Source: Stenopsyche tienmushanensis (lineage: Eukaryota > Arthropoda > Insecta > Trichoptera > Stenopsychidae). From it: a stretch of DNA of 64,000 bases. Below, piece after piece: positions 54,961 through 64,000 of this stretch. Made by a program: the position numbers and the translations under genes. A model generated the notes under the pieces. It made no database searches, was not told the DNA's origin, and saw only the letters and a list, made by a program, of their open reading frames with translations. Location: assembly GCA_008973525.1 (NCBI GenBank), contig WACJ01000501.1:1612001-1676000 (forward strand), given 5' to 3'. The stretch's first letter is position 1, and each line of letters begins with the position of its first letter.

Positions 54961-55099
54961 TAATCGACAGGAAGAAAGTAAGAGGTGGCAGCTGACGACC
55001 GACTCAGATCACCACTTCTGCCATCTAAATAAAGTCGCTTCCTTACACTTTATATCTCTAAGTGTGGCATTGCAACGCATTTCGGGTATTTGCTAGTTT

Positions 55100-57640
55100 A
55101 TGATGTAAGTCGGTATAGTTAGGTACGTACTGGTACAATTAGTTTTCAAACCATTTTTTACGCCTAAAAAATGCATTTATGCAATTAGTATATTCTGCAG
55201 TTGATGGGCAATGTGTAAAGTTCAATGAAAGGTAAAGCTCATCAATTGTAATTATATACATAAACAATACAAATATGTGCATAATGTAAAAAAATGTATG
55301 TATTAAATGCAAGGATACCGAATTCATTTCTTTAGAAATAAAAGACGCATTTTCGATCTGATTTTTGCTGTAGTAGTAAGCATTATTCAATGTGTTTTAA
55401 AGCGTTTACAAAAGAAGTTGACGTCGAATAAAACCTTCTGAGACCAATTTAAATTTGTTATTTCAGCTTGCTATAACGAAACACATTATTGTAGATCACC
55501 GATGCATTAATCAGATATAAATTATGACGATGCTAGTTAATATATGTAAAGTATGGTCTGTGACAATAACGAAATGGATATGTACTAAGAAGACAATACG
55601 AAAGAAGGGCAATGCTACTCTTTGTGCATCCAATTGGCATTTTTCTCCACCTGAGCTAATATTGTCCACATTTTTCCAGATTATTTCCATCTGCTCAGTT
55701 GCTGGACCATTCTCCATGATCCTATAATTACCTTGTTTTCGTTTATATCTTTGCTGCTGCTTTAAACTGGATTTGAAGATTTTTTAAATAATTGAGCACA
55801 TACTGATAGAAAGCTGACTTAAACATATATTATACATATACTCAACGTATAACAGCCATTTTGGTGGCGAAAACACCAAGCAAAAAAGGTCAAAATGAAT
55901 TACTCCGATGATATTTCATCATATACAGAGAATAAACTTATTCAATGATAACTTAGGTAAGAATTAAGAAAGCTATTCTATGCTAAAATATGTTTAATAT
56001 CTAATGGATTCGTGCGATTAGAATAATCATTTACGGAGAAATAACTCACATTCGAGCGATCTCGAAAAGTTGATTATTATACGTGGTTCAAACGGTTATT
56101 CAATAGAAGAGTATACATTAATTTGTATACAGTAAAACATTTATATATATAGCATTGTCAATGTAATCATTGTTCTGTGTAAATTTTCTCTTTTCAACAA
56201 TATAATTCATAATTAGTAAAGATGTCACTATAGTCCCTAAAGTAGTAATGAATGGTAGATAAACTGAGTATCAGCTTGCTGCTAGATGTGTATTTAATTT
56301 TTAAATAAGTACTAGTCAAGTGGTCAATAGTTAAAATACATAAAATCGTATAAGTATAGTAGTTACGAGTAGTCAAATGTGGTTAGGCCGTAAAAAAGTG
56401 TTAGTCAAATTGTAATAGCCAGGGGTAATTATGTATATAAAATAGTCATGCAAATTCATTATATTTTTTAAATTTGACATTGTAGAATGGTTTATCTCTT
56501 CATTGAGATTTTTATGTGGAATTAAATTAAATGAATCTAGACCTATAATTGCGTACGGCATTGTTTTTAAATATGGCATATGTTTCGAATCATTTTTACT
56601 ATTCTAAATTTACTTAAATTTCTAATTGTTCATTTGTGTTTTATAAAACACACGATTCAAGAATTTTAGTTGATGATAGGAGTTCAATTTCACAACACAG
56701 CATCGATATAAAAGGTGAAATTTGCAAACATATGTATTCTCTTGGTCTTAGTGAATGATAGTGATCAAGATCAATGAATAGAGAATACTGAGGATTTATA
56801 TTAGACTGATCGTATTGATAAATATCCTGATGGGAGTTTCATTGATAGCAACACCAATTTGAACAGATTAAAAAGGCTGTTGGTTATTAAAGGCTTTTTT
56901 AACTTAAAGATTAATTTGTTATTAATATTAAAGACTTAAACATTATGAATATTTTCCATTCCTAACGAAATCGGAAAATAGTATCCTTTAGCCAGATTTC
57001 GCAAAACATTCTTTAATGCCTGAAGGATTTGAGTTGGTGATAAAATAAATGGATCTAGTTGATTAATTGAATATGAATTTGGTGGGTTCAGGGTTCATAT
57101 AATGATGTTAACATAAAAATTGTAATTTGGAAATTAGGCTTGAATAGTTATCGTGTAATTTATTTATTTATGGAAATCCAATAGATTTATATATATAATT
57201 AGCAGTGGATTGGAAGTATTACATAGCCAATTATAGGATTTCACACGTAGAAATAATATTGTAGATATATCAATTTAGTACAGTACAAGTAATATATTCC
57301 TAAATAAAGATTGATTGACATGTAAAAGTATATTAATATAAAACATTCAATGCTCTGTTATTTTTAAACTTTCAATAAATGAATTATAATAATAATGAGT
57401 TCGTTTTTAATGGTATTTTTTTATTTTCTTACTTCAAAAACTATTCAGATATCCGAATAGGGTCATTTTTACTATTCGATATTCGAATAACTGATAATGA
57501 CGAATAATTGTAATCCCTGGTTGATATCCGATTTGTGGATTTCTGTTTCAGGATTGATTTTAGAATTTCAATTTGGAACAAATACTTTATATTGGTTTAT
57601 GTTTCCCGAAGAGAGTTGGTCTCGATTTGAATATCGCAAT
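55100..57640. other. AT-rich stretch with no recognised gene
   Basis: About 2.5 kb with only short chance frames. No transposase, leader exon or repeat family was recognised on either strand. Confidence 0.5.
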
Positions 57641-57644
57641 AGAT

Positions 57645-58109
57645 TTAGAGTTTTAATTCTCGATCTCGATTTAGATTTTGACTTTTATTATTTAATGAGA
57701 GTTTGTTTCGATTTGAATTTTTAATTTTCTTAATTAATGAGAGTTTATCTCGATTTAGATTTTTATTATTTGGTGAGAATTTATTTCGATTTGGATTTCT
57801 AATTTTCTTAATTAATATGAATTTATCTCGATTTAGATTTTTATTATTTGGTGAGAATTTATTTCGATTAGGATTTTTAATTTGCTTAATTAATGAGAAT
57901 TTATCTTGATTTAGATTTTTATTATTTGGTAAGAATTTAGCTCGATTTGAATTTTTATTATTTGGTGCGAATATATCTCGATTTGAATTTTGAGTTGTAT
58001 TATTGGAATTATATTGATAATTCGAAAAATTTTGAAAATTCGAAAGATTTAGAAAATTCGAAAGATTTAGAAAATATGACAGATTTTGAGATTTTTCCTT
58101 TTTGGAATA
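57645..58109 (-). other. Asn-rich repeat open frame without a start codon
   Basis: On the minus strand 154 codons are open between a TGA at 58112-58110 and a TAA at 57647-57645. The frame is Asn/Lys/Arg-rich. A unit of 26 residues (N-R-N-K-F-S-P-N-N-K-N-L-N-R-D-K-F...L-I-K-K-I) repeats about 2.5 times with a 78-bp DNA period. The upstream end is built on N-L-S-N-F. There is no ATG. It could be an internal exon of an unknown gene, a relic of another low-complexity paralogue, or a simple tandem repeat that happens to stay open. Confidence 0.35.
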
Positions 58110-58199
58110 TCATGATTTATTAAAAATTTGAGATTCCTTATAATTTGGATTGCGGCTTTTGAATTAGATTATTTGAAGATAAATGATATTCTGCTTGAA

Positions 58200-59420
58200 G
58201 GTCCTTTCCGGTTTTGGTGGCGCCTATAGCCCTATCAGTAAGCCCCAGCCCCCGACAACGCTCGCCGCCATTTTCGTCTGTCCTGGGCCTCCTCCCTCCA
58301 ATTGCCCAGGCCCAGACGAACGGCGTCTTTTTTTACCTGATCAGCCCAGCATCGAGGTCTTCCGACGGGTCTACTGCCATTAGGGCTTGTCGGTTTTCAA
58401 AACCGGTTTTGGAAACCCGGTTTTTACGGAAAAAATTGTTACCTTCGAAAACCGGTTTTTTTAATCCTGAAAATTCGGTTTTGAATATCAAAATTAAAAT
58501 TTCATTATTTAAAGAATTTTGGACGAAAAATATAGAATCGTTCACTTTCAATCGTTTACAGGTTCTTCTCAGAATATGGATTTGAATCTTTACAATAGGC
58601 AGACTGGAGTAAAATGCAAATCTTCTATGAATTTCTCGTTCTTAGGCGACAGAATGTACTATTACCGTATAAATGAAAAAAGTGGAATTCCCAAATATAT
58701 TTTTTTTTTGATATTGTGGATTAATGTTTCTTCAATTTTTCTTCGACATTCATCGGGAACAAGCTAAGAGATACACCATCTTATTAGATTTCAATATCAT
58801 ACAAAATATATTGAAATATAATTGTTTTTTAAGTGTTCGTTCTTTCTTTTTTTGTACTCACATTCATAAACAAGAGATATAATGCTTTTAACATTGAATA
58901 AAATTCGAATAACCTTGATAAACTCGTTATTTTAATTTTATAATTCAAATTTTTTTTTAAACCGAAAACCGATTGAAACCGGTTGTGTTCGAAAACTGAA
59001 AACCGGTTTTAAAAAATTTCGCCTTCTGTATAAGTCCTAACTGCCACTCGGTTGAAAATCTCCGAATTTTTTTCTCAAAACTCGCCTTTCGAACCTCTCG
59101 AGGTGCATCGCGTCCCGAGCGATCATGGTCTATGTTTCACCCCCGTAAACCACTACCGGCCTAATCAATATTTTAATTTTAGCCGATAGTGGTTTGTTTT
59201 CTAATATTTTCTTCAGGCCATGGTAGCACCGATTGCCGTATTGAATACTAGAGGTTATTTTGTTGCACATCAAGTTCATTCCGTGAGGATGGATCCTAGA
59301 TATTTAAAATCCTGGACACTTTCAATATTTTTGTTATTGACATTCACGGAAGTACAGCCTCCAGTATTCACTCTCGAAACCGTTTTAAAAATTTAGTCTT
59401 TTCATAATTGATAGACATAC
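58200..59420 (-). mobile_element. RTE-like LINE C-terminal relic
   Basis: On the minus strand, removing the nested MITE, pieces read K-Y-L-G-S-I-L (about 59300), then a V-V-Y-G-G-E-T-W-T stretch (about 59150), L-E-R-F-E-R (about 59100), and after the insertion G-R-P-R-C-W-A-D-Q-V and N-W-R-E-E-A-Q-D-R-R-K-W-R. This order is typical of the C-terminal part of RTE-type and similar non-LTR reverse transcriptases. Frames change, so it is dead. Confidence 0.7.
58381..59039. mobile_element. hAT-type MITE nested in the LINE relic
   Basis: The left end begins TAGGGCTTGT and the right end, read inversely, TAGGACTTAT. Host sequence ACTGCCAT precedes it (58373-58380) and ACTGCCAC follows (59040-59047), an 8-bp duplication with one mismatch, as expected for the hAT superfamily. 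Sub-terminal AAACCGGTTTT palindromes are repeated near both ends. No transposase is encoded. Excising it restores continuous LINE homology. Confidence 0.75.
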
Positions 59421-59718
59421 CGAAGGTAGCAGCAGCCCCATCGATAGACATAAGCGCGAACAATATCCAGAAGCCCTAAAATGGATAAGAGAGTCTGGGA
59501 CAGGACGCAAGAAGGGATGAAGTAAAACAACGAATCGAAAAAAATTATGTTAAACAGGAACAGGGTCTCAATGATGTACATTTGAATTTTAGATAGATTT
59601 CGGATAAACTACACTAAATAGTAGATAAATCGATTAGGGATTCCCATGACAACCTAAATACAAAAGCACATCAATTCAAACTGATAACACCCATACAATT
59701 CGCTCTTAACGTTAACTC

Positions 59719-60274
59719 TTAACCTTTTGAGGAGTGATCAAATTTAAAATCGATGAAGTCGTTGATGCCATAATCGCTTTATACCGATTAATTTCTGTCA
59801 GCTCCTTTCAGCGAAAGACAATATTCAATTCGAGGCAGGGTAAATTGTAAATAAATACTATTAATAGCATACAAGACCACGTCATTTCTTTACATAAACA
59901 ATACACAAAAAATCGATTCATTTGCTCCTGCTTTAGAAGAAAATAATAATCGGACAAAGACTCATTCAACAAGCAGCGACGAACAGGAAGCAATTAAATA
60001 AATAAACACTGTCGATAGCACAAAATATTCGGTCATTTCTTTGCGTAAACAAATAACGCACTTGAAATCGAAATCATTATTAGTCGATAAATTTGGCCTG
60101 ACGATCTATAAAATCGGGCGATGTATGCGGGGAAGCTCTCCGTCTCTGTCTCCCGAACTGCGCCACGTTCTCTCTCTGTCTCTGCCTGTCTCCGAGCTCA
60201 TTGTACAATAGTGTTCTTTTGAATAAGTGGAAGGGGGGCCCCAGGCCCTGGGATAGTACTCCTTTAGGGGTTAA
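59719..60274. mobile_element. TTAA-end MITE (complete)
   Basis: Ends TTAACCTTTTGAGGAGTGAT and, inversely, TTAACCCCTAAAGGAGTACT. It shares internal blocks with 25669-26102 and contains a partial internal duplication of the AATAAATA region. The TTAA ends point to mobilisation by a piggyBac-superfamily transposase; remains of such an enzyme lie 330 bp to the right. Confidence 0.7.
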
Positions 60275-60603
60275 CACCCGTTTGTTTAACCTGATGACTG
60301 CCGTGCGCGCACCGGTGCGCGTTCATCAAAATCGCCGTGCGCGCCTATCCCTATTCCCTAAATAAAAAGGAAATTCATTTCAATTTTTTAACAATGACGT
60401 TAAGAATAATTTTTCAACATCAAAAATATCGAAAACTGTAAATATTTATCCTTAGTTTAAGATATATTCGAAATATTTCGTCAGGGTTGGCACAAACAAA
60501 AATTGTCAAAAATATTAATTTTAATCAAAATTATAAATGATTCATTTTTAATAGATACAAAGTAAGCAATCATACAAAATATCTACAGTGTAATCTTTAC
60601 TGG

Positions 60604-61135
60604 TTGGGAAAATTCCGAATTTTTTTTTCAAAAAATATGTCAGAAGATATTATGGAGTTCATAATTGAAGAAATTAATAAGCAATACCGATATACAAAAA
60701 TCAAACTGCCAGCGGAATCAAATTCCTATAGAATGGACAAATGGTATGATACAAATATTGACAAAATGTACATATTTTTAATCGTTTGGTTGCTGATGTC
60801 AAGAAATTCGAAAATAGCCAAAAATATTTTTGGTCCACTGATATTTTATTGCATTCGTCTATTTATTCTAAAACGATGCCACGTAATAGGTTTCAAATAC
60901 TAATGAAATATACATTTTTCGGATAATAATGAAGATGCAGGTGATAAATTGCGTAAAATAAAAAATAAAACAGACATGACTAAACGTAATTTCAAAGATA
61001 ACTTTTATCCCTTCCAAAAATTGTGCATCGATGAAAGTCTTTTAATCTTCAAAGGGAGACTACTCCTCAAACAGTAAATTACGCCGAAAAGAAGCCGCTT
61101 TAGAATTAAGTTTTTTGTTTTGTGTGATTGCGAAA
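60604..61135 (+). mobile_element. piggyBac-type transposase fragment
   Basis: A frame with D-K-M-Y-I-F-L-I-V-W-L-L-M-S is followed, after a stop and a frame change, by C-I-D-E-S-L-L-I-F-K-G-R-L (about 61025-61060) and R-F-R-I-K-F-F-V-L-C-D-C-E-S-G. The D-E-S-L-L-x-F-K-G-R segment contains a catalytic Asp region typical of piggyBac transposases. Both ends are missing. Confidence 0.75.
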
Positions 61136-61491
61136 GTGGAATTGTTACGGACTTCATCATTTATACTGGAGCTGGAGAAGAAATTTCTGGACATCTCAAA
61201 TCCCTTGAAAACGAACTTCAGCGTTGCTTCCCTGAGCTGAAAGAAGAAGAGATTACATTAGCACAAAATGCTACCTTTGATTTAACCACCAATACTGATG
61301 AATTACAAGATCAATTATTTGATTCCTCAGCACGTAACTTGTTGAATGAAAAATTACTCACACAATTCTGGTGTAGTCATTCATATCCAAATGTGACGAA
61401 GCTTGCCTTTCCACTTTTAGTTCCATTTGTATTTACATATTTCTGCGAGAGCGGACTTTCAACTCTTTTTTTGTTTAAAAGAAAGAAATAA
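61136..61491 (+). mobile_element. hAT-type (ZBED-like) transposase C-terminal fragment
   Basis: The frame starting near 61120 carries piggyBac text (F-I-I-Y-T-G-A-G) and then changes to L-E-N-E-L-Q-R-C-F-P-E-L-K. It ends F-W-C-S-H-S-Y-P-N-V-T-K-L-A-F-P-L-L-V-P-F...Y-F-C-E-S-G-L-S-T-L, the dimerisation tail seen in hAT transposases. Two unrelated transposase families are thus joined in one open frame of 123 codons. Confidence 0.6.
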
Positions 61492-61494
61492 ATA

Positions 61495-62169
61495 AAATAC
61501 TGATAATGACATGATGTTGGCTTTGACAAAAACTCCCCCCCCCCCCCTTCAGCTTTTGTGACTGGTTAAAAACATACACTTTTAACCATCGCATTAAACT
61601 AATTATTAAACATAAATTAAAATAAAATTGTAATAAAAAAACTATTTTTGTTGTTTAATTACCTTATTAAAAATGCCTTTTTCAATTTCAATTTCAATAT
61701 TGGATCTTGTTTTTGCTGAAGGATCTGGTCCAATGAAACAACGTCTTCTTGACTCTTGAGTTGAGGCCTGATGTGGCGAGCATTTTGTATGTGGTTTTGC
61801 ACTTGTTGTTGTTTTGAGAGGGAAGGGGGTCGCGAGTCACACGACTTTTATAAAAAGGAGTCGCCACCTGAAAAAGGTTGGGTTAGACCTATGCTCGAAA
61901 CAATGTCTAAATTCAGAGTTTGATTAAGGTCTTTCTTTTAGAATATTCGAGTTTCGAGCGTAACATAAAAGTTGCATTATATTTCAAAAATTGAAAACGA
62001 AACGCTTTCTTTGTCAACCAGAATTCCGAAATATCTACAAAGATGAAAAATGAAATAATTTTTTTTGAAAACATTTTATTTTTTAAATAATTACATACAT
62101 GTTTCGAAACAATGATACCATTTGTTATTTAAAATTTAATTTAGGGCTTAATATTTTTCTGTCAGGAAA
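61495..62169. other. Downstream region of gene F
   Basis: AT-rich sequence with a run of about 13 C at 61537-61549. From about 62050 it matches the 3' flank of gene E (37490-37590), including TTTAAATAATTACATACATG, so the duplication extends past the coding region. Confidence 0.55.
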
Positions 62170-64000
62170 TCAATGTCCTCTAGAGTGGGAGTGGGAGTGG
62201 GAGTGGGAGTGAGAGTGGGAGTGAGAGTGGGAATGTGAGTGGGATCTTCTTTTTCCCCAAGCATTACCCTTTCCTCTAGAGTGCGATCCTTTATGCTTTG
62301 AGTGAGATCTGTTATTTGAATGAGACCCCTTGTGTTTTGAATGAGATCCCTTGTGTTTTGAATGAGAATGCTTCTTTTTCTTCTTTTCATGAGAATGCGA
62401 GTGGGAGTGCGAGTGAGATCCCTTTCTACGTTTTTTATTTTTCTTCCTAGAATTGGTTTCGGTGTTTTCCCAGGAATTATTCTCAGTATTTTCCCAGGCA
62501 TTGGTTTCAGTATTCTCCCAAGCATTGGTTTCAGTATTTTCCCAGGAATTGTTTTCATTATTCTCCCAAGCATCTGTCTCAGTGTTTTCCCAGGCATTAT
62601 TTTCATTATTTTCCCAAGTATCTGTCTCAGTGTTTTCCAACGCATTGTTTTCATTATTTTCCCAAGCATTAGATTCACTATTGCTCCAAGAACTATTTTC
62701 ATTTTCATTTATTTCTCCAGCATTGCTTTCTGTGTTTGCATAGCTTTCAGAATAGGAATCGGAATGAGAATCTTCATTATTATCTATATTATTAGAAGTC
62801 TTTGATCTACTTGTAGATTTTGAATAGGAATTGCTGGTTGCACTATTCTCAGACGAATTTATATTGGTATTGGTTTTAGTAGTTTTAGTCGTTTTTTTCA
62901 TCTTCTTTTTCATCTTTTTATAGCTTTTGTCATATTCTGTCAACATATTATTCGCTAGTTCATTCCAATCATCGTCTGTTTCGGTTAGACTGTCACCTTC
63001 GTTTATGAAGTTCAACCAATCATTTTGAGTAGCTTCAGACCAGCTGTCGCTTTCTGACTGTGAACTAACTTCAGTTTGCTGATCATCGGAAGTAATAAAG
63101 CTCGAACTGCTTGAACTGCTCGCTGCAGAACTAACATTGTCATTGGTTATGATAGTTTGAGTCTTTTTTTTAGTTTTCTTCTTATTTTTTTTACATCCTT
63201 GATTGTACTCTGTCCACATGTTATTTGCAAGTTCATCCCAATTGTCGTCTGTATCAGTCAAACTGTCACCTTCATTTATGAAATCTAACCAATCACTCTG
63301 AGTAGCTTCAGACCAGCTGTTGCTTTCTGACTGTGTATAGACTTCTGCATTTTGGTCATTAGTTGTAGTGGAGCTCCAGCTATTTGAATCACTAGCTGCA
63401 TTGTTGTTGTTTAAAGATGCTTGGTCGTAGTCTGCCCACATATCATTTGCTAGTTCATCCCAATTTTCATCAGGTTCAGTCAAACTGTCACCTTCGTTTA
63501 TGAAATCTAGCCAATCACTCTGAGTAGCTTCAGACCAACTGTTGCTTTCTGACTGTGTATTGACTTCTGCATTTTGGTCATTAGTAGTAGTGGAGCTCCA
63601 GCTATTTGAATTACTAGCTGCATTGTTGTTGTTTAAAGATGCTTGGTCGTAGTCTGCCCACATATCATTTGCTAGTTCATCCCAATTTTCATCAGGCTCA
63701 GTCAAACTGTCACCTTCATTTATGAAATCTAGCCAATCACTCTGAGTAGCTTCAGACCAGCTGTTACTTTCTGACTGTGTATTGACTTCTCCATTTTGGT
63801 CATTAATAGTAGTGGAGCTCCAGCTATTTGAATTGCTAGCTGCATTGTTGTTGTTTAAAGATCCTTGGTCATAGTCTGCCCACATATCATTTGCTAATTC
63901 ATCCCAATGTTCATTAGGTTCAGTCAAATTACTATCATTGTCTAAGAATTCAAGCCAGTCATCTTGGGTTACTTGAGACCAGCTGCTACTTTCCGATTGC
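62170..64000 (-). CDS. Gene F (partial): near duplicate of gene E
   Basis: The frame is open from the stop at 62170 to the right edge, at least 609 residues of the C-terminal part. It has the same 74-residue modules (W-L-D-F-I-N-E-G-D-S-L, D-E-L-A-N-D-M-W-A-D-Y-D), the A-W-E-N-T-E-T-D repeats, K-K-K-K, S-H-S-K-H-K-G repeats and the (Ser-His)n tail. Compared with gene E it has an extra diverged module with poly-Ser (about 63000-63230), and one fewer S-H-S-K-H-K-G unit. The 5' end lies outside the window. Lack of stops over such a repetitive sequence suggests it is functional. Confidence 0.8.
   Translation of the reverse strand, partial: QSESSSWSQVTQDDWLEFLDNDSNLTEPNEHWDELANDMWADYDQGSLNNNNAASNSNSWSSTTINDQNGEVNTQSESNSWSEATQSDWLDFINEGDSLTEPDENWDELANDMWADYDQASLNNNNAASNSNSWSSTTTNDQNAEVNTQSESNSWSEATQSDWLDFINEGDSLTEPDENWDELANDMWADYDQASLNNNNAASDSNSWSSTTTNDQNAEVYTQSESNSWSEATQSDWLDFINEGDSLTDTDDNWDELANNMWTEYNQGCKKNKKKTKKKTQTIITNDNVSSAASSSSSSSFITSDDQQTEVSSQSESDSWSEATQNDWLNFINEGDSLTETDDDWNELANNMLTEYDKSYKKMKKKMKKTTKTTKTNTNINSSENSATSNSYSKSTSRSKTSNNIDNNEDSHSDSYSESYANTESNAGEINENENSSWSNSESNAWENNENNALENTETDTWENNENNAWENTETDAWENNENNSWENTETNAWENTETNAWENTENNSWENTETNSRKKNKKRRKGSHSHSHSHSHEKKKKKHSHSKHKGSHSKHKGSHSNNRSHSKHKGSHSRGKGNAWGKRRSHSHSHSHSHSHSHSHSHSHSRGH

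Overview
The window looks like nuclear DNA of an insect: it is AT-rich, genes have introns with GTGAGT or GTAAGT donors, and there are relics of mariner, piggyBac, hAT, Helitron, R1-clade, jockey-like and RTE-like elements and LTR elements. I cannot name the order or species. No bacterial features, tRNA, rRNA or CRISPR array were seen.

The main content is a cluster of one gene family, every member on the minus strand, encoding very large secreted low-complexity proteins. From left to right: a broken duplicate of gene A (A', about 297-6944); gene B giant exon (16105-20889); gene A (22058-25384 plus leader exon 28698-28751); a decayed paralogue G (about 33533-35470 plus leader 36420-36470); gene E (37591-39662); gene D exon (40686-42305); gene C (42998-50755 plus leader 52060-52113); and gene F, a duplicate of E that runs off the right edge (62170-64000). 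A and C have the same layout: a TATA box, an initiator 33 bp downstream, a roughly 105-nt 5' UTR, a tiny exon encoding an 18-residue signal peptide, a phase-0 intron, then one giant exon opening with Gly-Ile-Val-Arg-Ala-Ser-Pro-Cys. B and D have the same exon opening but no leader of their own that I can find.

The proteins mix a few modules: (Ser-X)n runs ending in Asn-Glu or Glu (probable phosphoserine blocks), basic Lys/Tyr/His spacers, Ala-Ser or Ala-Gly-Ser-His arrays, acidic Trp/Tyr/Asp modules, a conserved Y-W-K-x-R-F-L-R-L-L segment, and Ser-His or Gly-Lys tails. This closely resembles the logic of phosphoserine insect silks such as caddisfly heavy-chain fibroin, and the short-leader plus giant-exon layout is that of heavy-chain fibroin genes. 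A silk, cocoon glue or wet adhesive is therefore the best inference, but no homologue was identified by search.

Between these genes lie many transposon relics: a young 2.5-kb LTR element without coding capacity (12096-14586), a Helitron/R1 composite present three times, a TTAA-flanked MITE family present four times, a hAT-type MITE nested in a LINE, and solo-LTR-like copies. The rest is AT-rich sequence in which I see no gene.
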